NCBI GenBank assembly: GCA_023410905.1 | Contig: JAEYPL010000065.1 | Location: forward strand, 1-14,541 | From: Pseudomonadota bacterium | GTDB taxonomy: Bacteria > Pseudomonadota > Alphaproteobacteria > Rhizobiales > Hyphomicrobiaceae | Length of the DNA: 14,541 nucleotides | Direction: 5' to 3' | Shown: in pieces, positions 1 to 6,577 of the stretch | How positions within the stretch are numbered: the stretch's first letter is position 1 | Layout of the letters: every line of letters starts with the position of its first letter | The notes under the pieces: generated by a model | The model's database searches: none | What the model saw: the letters and a program-made list of their open reading frames with translations, nothing else | What the model was told of the DNA's origin: nothing | Program-made: the position numbers and the translations under genes

Positions 1-296
1 GGCTTGGTGTTCGGCATCTCGAACACAGCGGTGACGCCGCCTGTGACGGCCGCGAGGCTGCCCGACGCCAGATCCTCCTTGTGCTCGAGCCCCGGCTCGC
101 GGAAATGCACCTGCGTATCGATCACGCCCGGAAGAACATGCAGATCCTTGGCGTCGATGACCTCCGCTGCCCGCGCGCCGGATAGATCGCCGATCCCCGC
201 GATCCGCCCGCCGACAATGCCGATATCGCGGACGCCCTCGCCGTCGTGATTGACGACCGTTCCCCCCTTGAGGATAAGGTCGAAGTGATCTGCCAT
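1..296 (-). CDS. Dihydroorotase-like cyclic amidohydrolase (5' part only; continues past left edge)
   Basis: Only the N-terminal 98 residues are in the window. They show the start of an amidohydrolase: a small beta-rich segment (DLILKGGTVVN at about 6-16), then VLPGVIDTQVHFREPG at about 54-69, then GGVTAVFEMPNT at about 86-97. The REPG and GGVT...MPNT motifs are typical of the class I dihydroorotase/allantoinase group, which hydrolyse cyclic amides such as dihydroorotate in pyrimidine metabolism. The usual metal-binding HxH is QxH here (Q62, H64), so the true substrate and metal content are uncertain. The start ATG at 296-294 is supported by GGAGG at plus positions 302-306, five bases upstream. 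The gene is divergent from ygfZ. It could be a true dihydroorotase or a related hydrolase; the family call is firm, the substrate is not. Confidence 0.85.
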   Translation of the reverse strand, partial: MADHFDLILKGGTVVNHDGEGVRDIGIVGGRIAGIGDLSGARAAEVIDAKDLHVLPGVIDTQVHFREPGLEHKEDLASGSLAAVTGGVTAVFEMPNTK

Positions 297-310
297 ACTG
301 GCCTCCCAAG

Positions 311-326
311 AGCGTTCAGGAACGCT
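311..326. repeat. Perfect inverted repeat, 7-2-7, in the divergent promoter region
   Basis: AGCGTTC (311-317), spacer AG, GAACGCT (320-326). The arms are exact reverse complements. The repeat sits just upstream of the ribosome binding site of the leftward amidohydrolase gene and about 114 bases before the ygfZ start, in a 143-base divergent gap. It could be an operator or an RNA hairpin; the two-base spacer fits a DNA-binding dyad better than a hairpin loop. No regulator is identified. Confidence 0.4.
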
Positions 327-424
327 TGCAGCGCCGCCGCACGCGGCTTGCTCCCCGGCGCGAAATACCCCAGATGAGAGAAGCGCGCCAGCTGCCCGAT
401 ACGTCATGCTGGGCCGTGCCACGC

Positions 425-429
425 AGGAG
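425..429 (+). promoter_or_regulatory. Ribosome binding site that fixes the ygfZ start
   Basis: AGGAG lies 10 bases upstream of the ATG at 440. It supports starting ygfZ here and not at the in-frame upstream ATG at 326, whose extra 38 residues are Arg-rich and unlike the family. Confidence 0.65.
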
Positions 430-439
430 TACGGACGAA

Positions 440-1318
440 ATGAGCACCTCTGTTGTCGCGCTGCTTGCCGATCGCGGCGTCGTGTCGCTCTCGGGAGGCG
501 ATGCCGTCGACTTCCTCGACAATATCGCCACGAACGACCTGTCGAGCGTGCCGACAGGCGAAGCGCGCTTTGCCGGCCTCCTGACCCCGCAAGGCAAGAT
601 CCTCTTCGAATTCTTCGCGCTGCGAACCGAGGACGGCTGGCTTCTCGAGACGCGCGCCGATCGTGTGGGCGATCTCGTCAAGCGCCTCACCCTGTACAAG
701 CTGCGCGCGAAGATCACGATTGCGGATGTATCAACCAGTTATGGCGGCGCCGTCGCCTGGGGGCCGCTGAAACCCGCCATCGACGGGGGGGGCGTGTATG
801 CGGATCCGCGCCATGGCGACCTCGGATGGCGCATACTCGCCCCACGCGAAGTGTTCGCGAGCCTGCCCGGTGAACCCGTCCCCGAGAGCCGCTACCACGA
901 GCGCCGCGTCGAGCTGGGCATTGCCGAGGGCGGACATGACTACGTACTCGGCGACACCTTCCCGCATGAAGCCAACTACGACCGGCAGCACGGCGTGTCC
1001 TTCACCAAAGGCTGCTTCGTCGGGCAGGAAGTTGTCGCGCGAATGCAGAACAAGTCGGTCGTCCGCAAGCGCGTGACGCTAGTGACGGGCACGGAGCCGC
1101 TGACTACGGGCTCAGAGGTTCGCGTCGGCGCCGCCGTCATCGGCACGCTCGGTACGGTCGCGGGGTCGCATGGCCTCGCCTTGCTGCGCCTCGACCGGGC
1201 CGTCGAAGCCGCCGACAAGGGCGAGCCCCTGGTCACTGGCGACAGCACGATCATCGCCGATACGACGTCACTCGACCGCTATCGGGCCAGCGTCGCAGCA
1301 AGGGCATCCGCGCCATGA
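440..1318 (+). CDS. ygfZ: YgfZ/GcvT-family folate-binding protein
   Basis: A 292-residue cytosolic protein of the YgfZ (IBA57-like) family, related to the aminomethyltransferase GcvT. Family members bind tetrahydrofolate and help assemble or maintain certain iron-sulfur enzymes. The diagnostic signature KGCFVGQE is at residues 190-197; C192 is the invariant cysteine known to matter for function in this family. The N-terminal part (about residues 5-30, RGVVSLSGGDAVDFLDN) and LLTPQGKILFEFF are also typical. The start at 440 gives the usual family length (about 290-330). The stop overlaps the start of tag in an ATGA, so the two genes are probably translationally coupled. Confidence 0.93.
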   Translation: MSTSVVALLADRGVVSLSGGDAVDFLDNIATNDLSSVPTGEARFAGLLTPQGKILFEFFALRTEDGWLLETRADRVGDLVKRLTLYKLRAKITIADVSTSYGGAVAWGPLKPAIDGGGVYADPRHGDLGWRILAPREVFASLPGEPVPESRYHERRVELGIAEGGHDYVLGDTFPHEANYDRQHGVSFTKGCFVGQEVVARMQNKSVVRKRVTLVTGTEPLTTGSEVRVGAAVIGTLGTVAGSHGLALLRLDRAVEAADKGEPLVTGDSTIIADTTSLDRYRASVAARASAP

Positions 1319-1923
1319 CGAAAGCAGAAGTCGTCCGTTGCGGCTGGGTCGGCATTTCCGATGCCGAGTACACGCGCTATCACGACGAGGAATGGGGCGT
1401 CCCCAGGTCCGACGACAAGGCGCTCTTCGAGAAGCTCATTCTCGAAGGCTTTCAGGCCGGACTGTCGTGGATCACGATCCTTCGGAAGCGCGAGAACTTC
1501 CGCAAAGCCTTCCACAGCTTCGACGCCGAGCGCGTGGCGCGCTACAGCGCTCATGATCTCGAGCGGCTCATGAACGATGCTGGTATCGTCCGCAACAAGG
1601 CCAAGATCGAGGCGACGATCGAAAACGCGCAGGCCTATCTGCGCCTCAAGGAACGAACGAGCCTCGGCAAGTTTCTCTGGGATTTTCTCGACGGGAAGGC
1701 GGTCGTGCACGAGCGGCGCACTATGCGCGACATTCCGCCGGAAACACCGCAGTCAAAAGCCATCTCTAAAGCCCTCAAGAAGGAAGGCTTCCGCTTCGTT
1801 GGCCCGACGACGGTCTATGCGTTCATGCAGTCCACGGGCTTCGTGAACGATCACCTCGTCGAGTGCCACCGGCACGGGCCCTGCGCAGCGCTCCAGCGCA
1901 AATTCAAGGCACCGAAATCATGA
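1315..1923 (+). CDS. tag: DNA-3-methyladenine glycosylase I
   Basis: A 202-residue base-excision repair enzyme that removes 3-methyladenine from alkylated DNA. It aligns by eye along its whole length with E. coli Tag. The zinc-site residues are present: C9 (RCGW), H23 (YHDEEWG), H180 and C184 (NDHLVEC), with the same four-residue spacing between the last two as in E. coli. The LEGFQAGLSW segment (43-52) carries the conserved active-site Glu (E44), and KALKKEGFRFVG precedes the C-terminal zinc ligands. The ATG at 1315 overlaps the ygfZ stop by four bases (ATGA), and its own stop overlaps the next gene's start the same way. This places it in the middle of a tightly coupled three-gene unit. Confidence 0.96.
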   Translation: MTKAEVVRCGWVGISDAEYTRYHDEEWGVPRSDDKALFEKLILEGFQAGLSWITILRKRENFRKAFHSFDAERVARYSAHDLERLMNDAGIVRNKAKIEATIENAQAYLRLKERTSLGKFLWDFLDGKAVVHERRTMRDIPPETPQSKAISKALKKEGFRFVGPTTVYAFMQSTGFVNDHLVECHRHGPCAALQRKFKAPKS

Positions 1924-2534
1924 GGGGTCTGGCTGATGACGGCAAGCCACGTGCCTGGCAACGGATGCTGTCGGGCCGCCGTCTCGACCTGCTCGCGCCA
2001 TCGCCGGGCGACATCGCCATCGAGGACATTGCGCACGGTCTCGCGCGCGTGGCACGCTGGAATGGCCAGACGCGCGGCGATCATGCCTTCTCGGTCGCGG
2101 AGCATTCCGTGCTCGTGGAGGAGATCGCGGGTGCGCTCAATCCGCATTGGGATCGCCCGTGGCGCCTCGCAGCACTGCTGCACGATGCACCCGAGTACGT
2201 GATCGGCGACCTCATCAGTCCGTTCAAGGCGGCCATTGGCTTCGACTACAAGACCATCGAGAACCGCCTGCTCGAGGCGATCCACGTGCGCTTTGGCCTG
2301 CCCCCGTCGTTGCCTGCCGAGGTCACAGCCGCCATCAAGCACGCCGACCGCATTGCTGCGTACTACGAAGCAACACTGCTCGCCGGTTTCTCGACAGAGG
2401 AAGCCGATCGCTATTTCGGCATTCCGGCCATCCCCGCGAGCCTCGAAGCGCTGCTCTCGCGCCTCGAACCGTCGCCGGTGGCGACGGCTCAGGCGGCATT
2501 CCTCTCACGCTTCGGTTCGCTCAGCGGCCCCTGA
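1920..2534 (+). CDS. HD-domain phosphohydrolase, YfbR-like
   Basis: A 204-residue HD-superfamily protein. The metal-binding pattern is visible: H62 (AEHSVLV), H88-D89 (LLHDAPE) and D143 (KHADRIAAYYE), with GDHAFSVAEH at 53-62 and APEYVIGDLISPFK at 90-103. This order matches the YfbR 5'-nucleotidase group (His, His-Asp, Asp), which dephosphorylates deoxynucleoside monophosphates. Whether this protein has that substrate is inference. ATG at 1920 overlaps the tag stop (ATGA); an in-frame start at 1863 lies inside tag and is not needed. The 3' end overlaps the convergent enoyl-CoA hydratase gene by 14 bases. With ygfZ and tag it forms a small repair/nucleotide-hygiene-like unit. Confidence 0.87.
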   Translation: MRGLADDGKPRAWQRMLSGRRLDLLAPSPGDIAIEDIAHGLARVARWNGQTRGDHAFSVAEHSVLVEEIAGALNPHWDRPWRLAALLHDAPEYVIGDLISPFKAAIGFDYKTIENRLLEAIHVRFGLPPSLPAEVTAAIKHADRIAAYYEATLLAGFSTEEADRYFGIPAIPASLEALLSRLEPSPVATAQAAFLSRFGSLSGP

Positions 2535-3318
2535 ACTGCGGCTTGCGCTTCTCCATGAAGGCGCGCCGGCCCTCGGCATAATCTTCACTCTCGAAGCAAG
2601 CTTCGACGAACTGGTCGAGGCGCGCCATGTCGGGATTTTCCGGATGGTCGAAGAGTTCGTCGATGGACTCCTTGGCAGCCCTGATCGAGAGCGGCGCATT
2701 GATCGCCATCTCCTCGGCCACCTTCCGCGTCGCAGCTTCCAGCTCCGCTGACGGCACGACGGCGTTGACCATGCCCATGGCAAGCGCATCGGCCGCCGAA
2801 TAGCGCCGGCCCGTGAAGAGCATTTCCTTGGCCTTCGCCGCCGACATGACCGCCAGCATGGGCCTGATCCAGCGCGGGTTGTAGCCGATCGACAGCTTGG
2901 CTGCCGGAATCGAGAAGATCGCGTCATCGGACGCCCAGCGCATATCGCAGCAAATGGCGAGTTCACAGCCGCCGCCGAAGCAGTAACCGTGCACCATGGC
3001 GATGGTGGGCTTGCTCGCGCGTCCCACAGCCTCGAAGGCCTCGTGGTTGATCTCGTCGTAGTGGCGCGCTTCGGCTCCCGTGCGGTTACCCTCGAACTCG
3101 GAAATGTCCGCGCCGGCGGAGAAGGCCTTAGTGCCGGCACCGCGAAGCACGATCACGCGCACGTCCGGGTTGGCCTCCGCCTCGCGGATGTGGCTCGGCA
3201 GCGTCTCCCACATATCGCGCGTATAGGCATTCAGGCGGGCGGGGTTGTCGGCGATGATCGTGCAGATGCCGCCCTCGATCCGTGTGCGCAGTGTCGGGGG
3301 CGATGTCTCGGTCGGCAT
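2521..3318 (-). CDS. Enoyl-CoA hydratase/isomerase family protein (crotonase fold)
   Basis: A 265-residue stand-alone crotonase. The oxyanion-hole and CoA-binding motifs are clear: SAGADISEF at 67-75 and HGYCFGGGCELAICCD at 110-125. The C-terminal EGRRAFMEKRKPQFRGR is typical. The first catalytic Glu of enoyl-CoA hydratase is present (E119), but the second, expected 20 residues later, is Ala (A139 in FSIPAAKL), and the usual PGAGGT loop is replaced by GYNPRW. Simple hydration of trans-2-enoyl-CoA is therefore not assured; isomerase, hydrolase or another crotonase reaction is possible. The ATG at 3318 is chosen because AGGAG (plus 3324-3328) sits five bases upstream; a longer in-frame reading from 3453 adds a basic, unrelated-looking segment. 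Confidence 0.9.
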   Translation of the reverse strand: MPTETSPPTLRTRIEGGICTIIADNPARLNAYTRDMWETLPSHIREAEANPDVRVIVLRGAGTKAFSAGADISEFEGNRTGAEARHYDEINHEAFEAVGRASKPTIAMVHGYCFGGGCELAICCDMRWASDDAIFSIPAAKLSIGYNPRWIRPMLAVMSAAKAKEMLFTGRRYSAADALAMGMVNAVVPSAELEAATRKVAEEMAINAPLSIRAAKESIDELFDHPENPDMARLDQFVEACFESEDYAEGRRAFMEKRKPQFRGR

Positions 3319-3323
3319 GTCGG

Positions 3324-3328
3324 CTCCT
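3324..3328 (-). promoter_or_regulatory. Ribosome binding site deciding the start of the minus-strand crotonase
   Basis: On the minus strand AGGAG precedes the ATG at 3318-3316 with a five-base spacer. It favours this start over the in-frame codon at 3453. Confidence 0.6.
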
Positions 3329-3396
3329 GAGCGTTTCTCGTTTTCTCGCGGCACTCTAACCGCATTCTGGGGGACACACGCCACTGCCTTACGGCA

Positions 3397-3477
3397 TGGC
3401 AACCCTTCTCTGCCAGCAACACCGAGCGCACCCTGGCAAATGGAGATGTTCACCAGACCTCAGAGCCCCGATTGCCA
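3397..3477. repeat. Three regularly spaced TGGCAA/TTGCCA hexamers
   Basis: TGGCAA occurs at 3397-3402 and 3434-3439, and its reverse complement TTGCCA at 3472-3477. The start-to-start spacings are 37 and 38 bases. Shorter related elements are nearby: TGCC-TTAC-GGCA at 3385-3396 and TGCCAG at 3411-3416, the latter an exact inverted partner of CTGGCA at 3433-3438. All lie in the 231-base gap between the divergent crotonase and YfhO-like genes. They could be regulator half-sites; chance is also possible. Confidence 0.25.
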
Positions 3478-3549
3478 AGACTCGTCTTTCTGCCTAATTT
3501 TCGGTCTCTGACTTCCCGCCCTTTGCTCCGCTCTCTGCGGTGTATCCCA

Positions 3550-5901
3550 GTGTCTCGAAATTCGGCGCCGTCCGGCTATGGGGTTGCTGCGCTCGCACTG
3601 GTTGCGGGCTGGCTCGTGCTTTGCGCACCCTGGCTCTTTGGTAACGTCGCCATCCCTTACGACGCCAAGGCGCACTTCCAGGCACAGGTCCAGTTCCTGG
3701 CCACTGCGTTCCACACGGGCCAGTCGCCATTCTGGAACCCGCACATCTTCGCCGGCTCGCCGCAGATAGCCGATCCTCAGAGCCTCGTGCTTTCGCCCGC
3801 CGTGCTGATCGCGCTGCTGGATCCCTCGCCGAGCTTCCGGCTTGTCGACGGCTATACGTTCGGCCTGCTCGCGCTCGGCGGCTTCTCCATCATGTTTTTC
3901 TTCCGCGACCGCGGCTGGCACCCCGCTGGGGCCATTGTCGCCGCTCTGGCGTTCGCTTTTGGCGCGTCCGCCGCATGGCGCGTGCAGCATGTCGGACAGG
4001 TGCAGTCCTTCGCATTCTTCGCGCTCGCGCTCTGGCTGCTTGCGCGGACCATCGACCTTCAGTCGCCCCGCTGGGGTATCGGTGCCGGTGTGGCCATGGG
4101 CTTGATGATCGTCGAGCCGGATCAGGTTGCATATCTCGCCGGGCTCGTTCTCGTCGGATACGTGATCCATCACTGGCTCGACGGTGAGGGACGCGCCATA
4201 CGCTTCAAAGCGAGCCTGCGCCCGCTGATGGCTGCAGGCATTACGTGCATTGTCCTCTCGGCGCTTCCTCTCCTGCTGACGGTCCTGTTCGTCCTCTCGT
4301 CGAGCCGGCCGAGCATTGCATTTGCGGAGGCCACCCGCGGCTCTCTCCACCCCGCGTCGCTGCTCACGCTCGTCTTTGCCGATCTCTACGGCGCCTTCGA
4401 CAAGGCCGTCGAGTATTGGGGTCCCTTCAGTTGGGCGTGGGATCCCAACGAGGTCACACTCTCGCAGAACATGAGCCAGCTCTATATCGGCGCCCTGCCG
4501 ATTGCCCTGCTGGCCGGCCTCGGCTTTTCCCGGCGGCTGCTGCTCACGCGCGAGATACGCTTCTTCTCGATCGCTGCCGTGCTGATGACGGTCTATGCGC
4601 TAGGCTCCAATACGCCGGCCTTCAGGCTCTTCTACGAGGCACTTCCGGGCGTCGCACTCTTCCGCAGACCCGCAGATGCGACCTTCCTCGTTGGCGGGCT
4701 GCTGGCAATTCTCAGCGGCTATCTCGTGCACCGCTGGATGACGAACACGGCGCTCAGCGAACCCTCACGACCTCGCCTGCGCCTCAAGGTGTCGCTGCTC
4801 CTGCTGCTGGCGGCTGCGGCCGTCGGCGTGGCCCTTTCGCAGAACCGGCTCGACGTCGCGATCCGTCCCATGGCGTTCAGCTTCACCTGGATCGCGGCCA
4901 GCGTCGGCGTCCTCATGCTGATGACACGCATCAGCGATCGCACGTCATGGGCTGTCGTTCCGGCACTCGCGGCGATCCTCACCGTCGACCTTGCCATCAA
5001 CAATGGCCCGAACGAGTCGACCGCGCTGCCGACTGAAAACTTCTCGATGCTCAATCCGGACACCCCCGGCGAGACCATCCGCATCATCAAGAACCTTGCA
5101 CAGCAGCCACCTGGCTCCGCCCGGCGCGATCGCGTCGAGCTTGCGGGTCTCGGCTTCGAATGGCCGAATACGGCCATGGTGCACGGCTTCGATCACACGC
5201 TCGGCTACAATCCCTTGCGCCTCGCCGACTTCACCCGAGCCGTCGGCGCCGAGGACTCGATCATCGGTCCGAACCAGCGCCGCTTTACGCCGCTCTTTCC
5301 ATCCTATCGCTGCCGTCTCGCCAACCTGCTCGGGCTCCGTTACATCGTCTCGCCTGTGCCGATCGACCGGATCGATCGCACGGCCAAACCGACGGATCTG
5401 CGCTTCATGGCGCGCACGCCCGACGGCTACATCTACGAAAACACCGAAGCGTTGCCTCGCGTTCTCTTCGTGCGAAACTGGCAGATCGCCGACTTCGCCC
5501 GGATCATGCGTGACGGCACGTGGCCCACCGCAGATCCACGCACCACCGTACTCCTCGACAAGCGACCGAACCTGCCCGCGCCACTGACGTTCGAGCCGCC
5601 ATGGATTCTCGAGGCGCCCACGGTCCGCATCGTCCGCTACGAGAATACCGTCATAGATATCGAGGTCGAGACCACCGAGCCGGGCTTCGTGGTCCTCAAC
5701 GACGTCTGGCATCCATGGTGGTTCGCGACAGTCGATGGATATCCGGCGCCGATCCTCAAGGCCAATGTGCTCTTCCGAGCATTAGCCGTTGGTTCCGGCG
5801 GCCACGCCATCCGCTTTCAATTCGCCCCCGTCGCGGGTGCGCTCCAGGAGCTTCGCTCGAAGCTCAGCGGATATCGTGGAAATAGTGCGCCGACGCACTA
5901 G
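3550..5901 (+). CDS. YfhO-like polytopic membrane protein (GT-C-like)
   Basis: From GTG at 3550 this is 783 residues. Roughly the first 490 residues hold a dozen or so hydrophobic segments (for example 11-31, 101-118, 151-167, 228-260, 424-440, 452-470, 478-492). An early loop reads IPYDAKAHF (35-43), where D38 is in the place of the acidic residue of GT-C glycosyltransferases, followed by FWNPHIFAGSPQIADPQSL (61-79). The last 280 residues look soluble and extracytoplasmic and end in the YfhO hallmark, NDVWHPWWFATVDGYPAP with ILKANVLFRAL (717-755). YfhO proteins are linked to lipid-carrier-dependent glycosylation of envelope polymers in Gram-positives; the substrate here is unknown. No clear ribosome binding site precedes any start; TTG at 3472 or 3523 is an alternative. 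No polysaccharide genes adjoin it. Confidence 0.85.
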   Translation: MSRNSAPSGYGVAALALVAGWLVLCAPWLFGNVAIPYDAKAHFQAQVQFLATAFHTGQSPFWNPHIFAGSPQIADPQSLVLSPAVLIALLDPSPSFRLVDGYTFGLLALGGFSIMFFFRDRGWHPAGAIVAALAFAFGASAAWRVQHVGQVQSFAFFALALWLLARTIDLQSPRWGIGAGVAMGLMIVEPDQVAYLAGLVLVGYVIHHWLDGEGRAIRFKASLRPLMAAGITCIVLSALPLLLTVLFVLSSSRPSIAFAEATRGSLHPASLLTLVFADLYGAFDKAVEYWGPFSWAWDPNEVTLSQNMSQLYIGALPIALLAGLGFSRRLLLTREIRFFSIAAVLMTVYALGSNTPAFRLFYEALPGVALFRRPADATFLVGGLLAILSGYLVHRWMTNTALSEPSRPRLRLKVSLLLLLAAAAVGVALSQNRLDVAIRPMAFSFTWIAASVGVLMLMTRISDRTSWAVVPALAAILTVDLAINNGPNESTALPTENFSMLNPDTPGETIRIIKNLAQQPPGSARRDRVELAGLGFEWPNTAMVHGFDHTLGYNPLRLADFTRAVGAEDSIIGPNQRRFTPLFPSYRCRLANLLGLRYIVSPVPIDRIDRTAKPTDLRFMARTPDGYIYENTEALPRVLFVRNWQIADFARIMRDGTWPTADPRTTVLLDKRPNLPAPLTFEPPWILEAPTVRIVRYENTVIDIEVETTEPGFVVLNDVWHPWWFATVDGYPAPILKANVLFRALAVGSGGHAIRFQFAPVAGALQELRSKLSGYRGNSAPTH

Positions 5902-5917
5902 TCGGGCAATGCGCCCG
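5883..5917 (+). terminator. Tandem hairpins at the end of the YfhO-like gene
   Basis: TAGTGCG (5883-5889), loop CCGA, CGCACTA (5894-5900) makes a perfect seven-base stem reaching into the TAG stop codon. A second stem, CGGGC (5903-5907), loop AATGC, GCCCG (5913-5917), follows at once, then CTTATT. The T run is weak, so termination is plausible but not certain. Confidence 0.4.
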
Positions 5918-6023
5918 CTTATTCCAGGATGCGAAATACAATCCGCTTTCCCGTTTAGAGCCAATGGGTAGACGCCGTCGGAACAAGAGGTCTAGGATGG
6001 CGGCGGCTGAAGAACGCCGTCGG

Positions 6024-6044
6024 GCCTGACGGTAACCGACAGGC
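6024..6044. promoter_or_regulatory. Near-perfect palindrome upstream of tctB, candidate operator
   Basis: Arm GCCTGACGGT (6024-6033), central A (6034), arm ACCGACAGGC (6035-6044). Nine of ten positions pair; one pair is mismatched. It ends 23 bases before the tctB ATG, upstream of the GGAGG ribosome binding site. A direct repeat of ACGCCGTCGG lies just before it (5972-5981 and 6014-6023). It could bind a regulator of the transporter operon or fold in the leader RNA. No regulator gene is adjacent. Confidence 0.45.
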
Positions 6045-6067
6045 GCAAGGGGAGAAGCGGAGGTCGC

Positions 6068-6568
6068 ATGGCAGTTGAAGACCCGGCCGGGCAGTCGGCC
6101 GGCGAGGACGTGCGCAACACATTCTTCAATCGGGAAGTTCTGGCCGGCCTCTTCCTCATTGGATCGGCGGCCGTCGGTTACTATGCGGCGTTTCCACTCG
6201 ATGCGGGCTCGATGTCCGGCGTCGGCTCCGGCCTCCTGCCCAAGGCGGTCGCCCTCCTGCTCGGTGCGTTCGGCGTCTACCTCGTCGTGGTAGGTCGCAT
6301 TGGTACGCACGAGCGTGTCGAAGGCTTCTCCCTGCGCGGCACAATCTTCGTTCTCGGCGCTATCATGGCCTTCGCGGCCACCGTTCGCCCGCTCGGCCTG
6401 TTGGTCGCCGGGCCGCTGTCGATGCTCCTCTCCGCCATGGCCGACCCGGATACGCGTCCGATGGAAATCCTCGTTTTCACGGCCTCCATGACCGTGGGCT
6501 GCTATCTGCTCTTCAAGGTTGTCCTCAACCTGCCCATTCCCGTCCTGCCGCCGCTGCTCGGATACTGA
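6068..6568 (+). CDS. tctB: Tripartite tricarboxylate transporter, small membrane subunit TctB
   Basis: A 166-residue inner-membrane protein with about four or five hydrophobic segments (near 24-41, 58-76, 91-124 and 132-155) after a short polar N-terminus. It matches the TctB family by size, topology and position directly before tctA. TctB is the small membrane partner of TctA in the secondary, binding-protein-dependent TTT transporters that import citrate, other carboxylates or related acids. Sequence similarity within TctB proteins is low, so the call leans on context. The ATG at 6068 has GGAGG at 6059-6063. The stop is nine bases before the tctA start, giving one transcript. The order B-A-C differs from the classic C-B-A order. 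Confidence 0.88.
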   Translation: MAVEDPAGQSAGEDVRNTFFNREVLAGLFLIGSAAVGYYAAFPLDAGSMSGVGSGLLPKAVALLLGAFGVYLVVVGRIGTHERVEGFSLRGTIFVLGAIMAFAATVRPLGLLVAGPLSMLLSAMADPDTRPMEILVFTASMTVGCYLLFKVVLNLPIPVLPPLLGY

Positions 6569-6577
6569 GGCGCGCAT

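Noticed and set aside
326..439. A 38-residue N-terminal extension of YgfZ.
   Set aside because: Arg-rich, unlike the family, and its start overlaps the 311-326 dyad; the ATG at 440 has an AGGAG site.
3460..4350. A 296-residue minus-strand open frame opposite the YfhO-like gene.
   Set aside because: It has no recognisable domain and is opposite a convincing polytopic membrane protein. The same reasoning applies to the antisense frames at 4945-5712 and 8070-8822.
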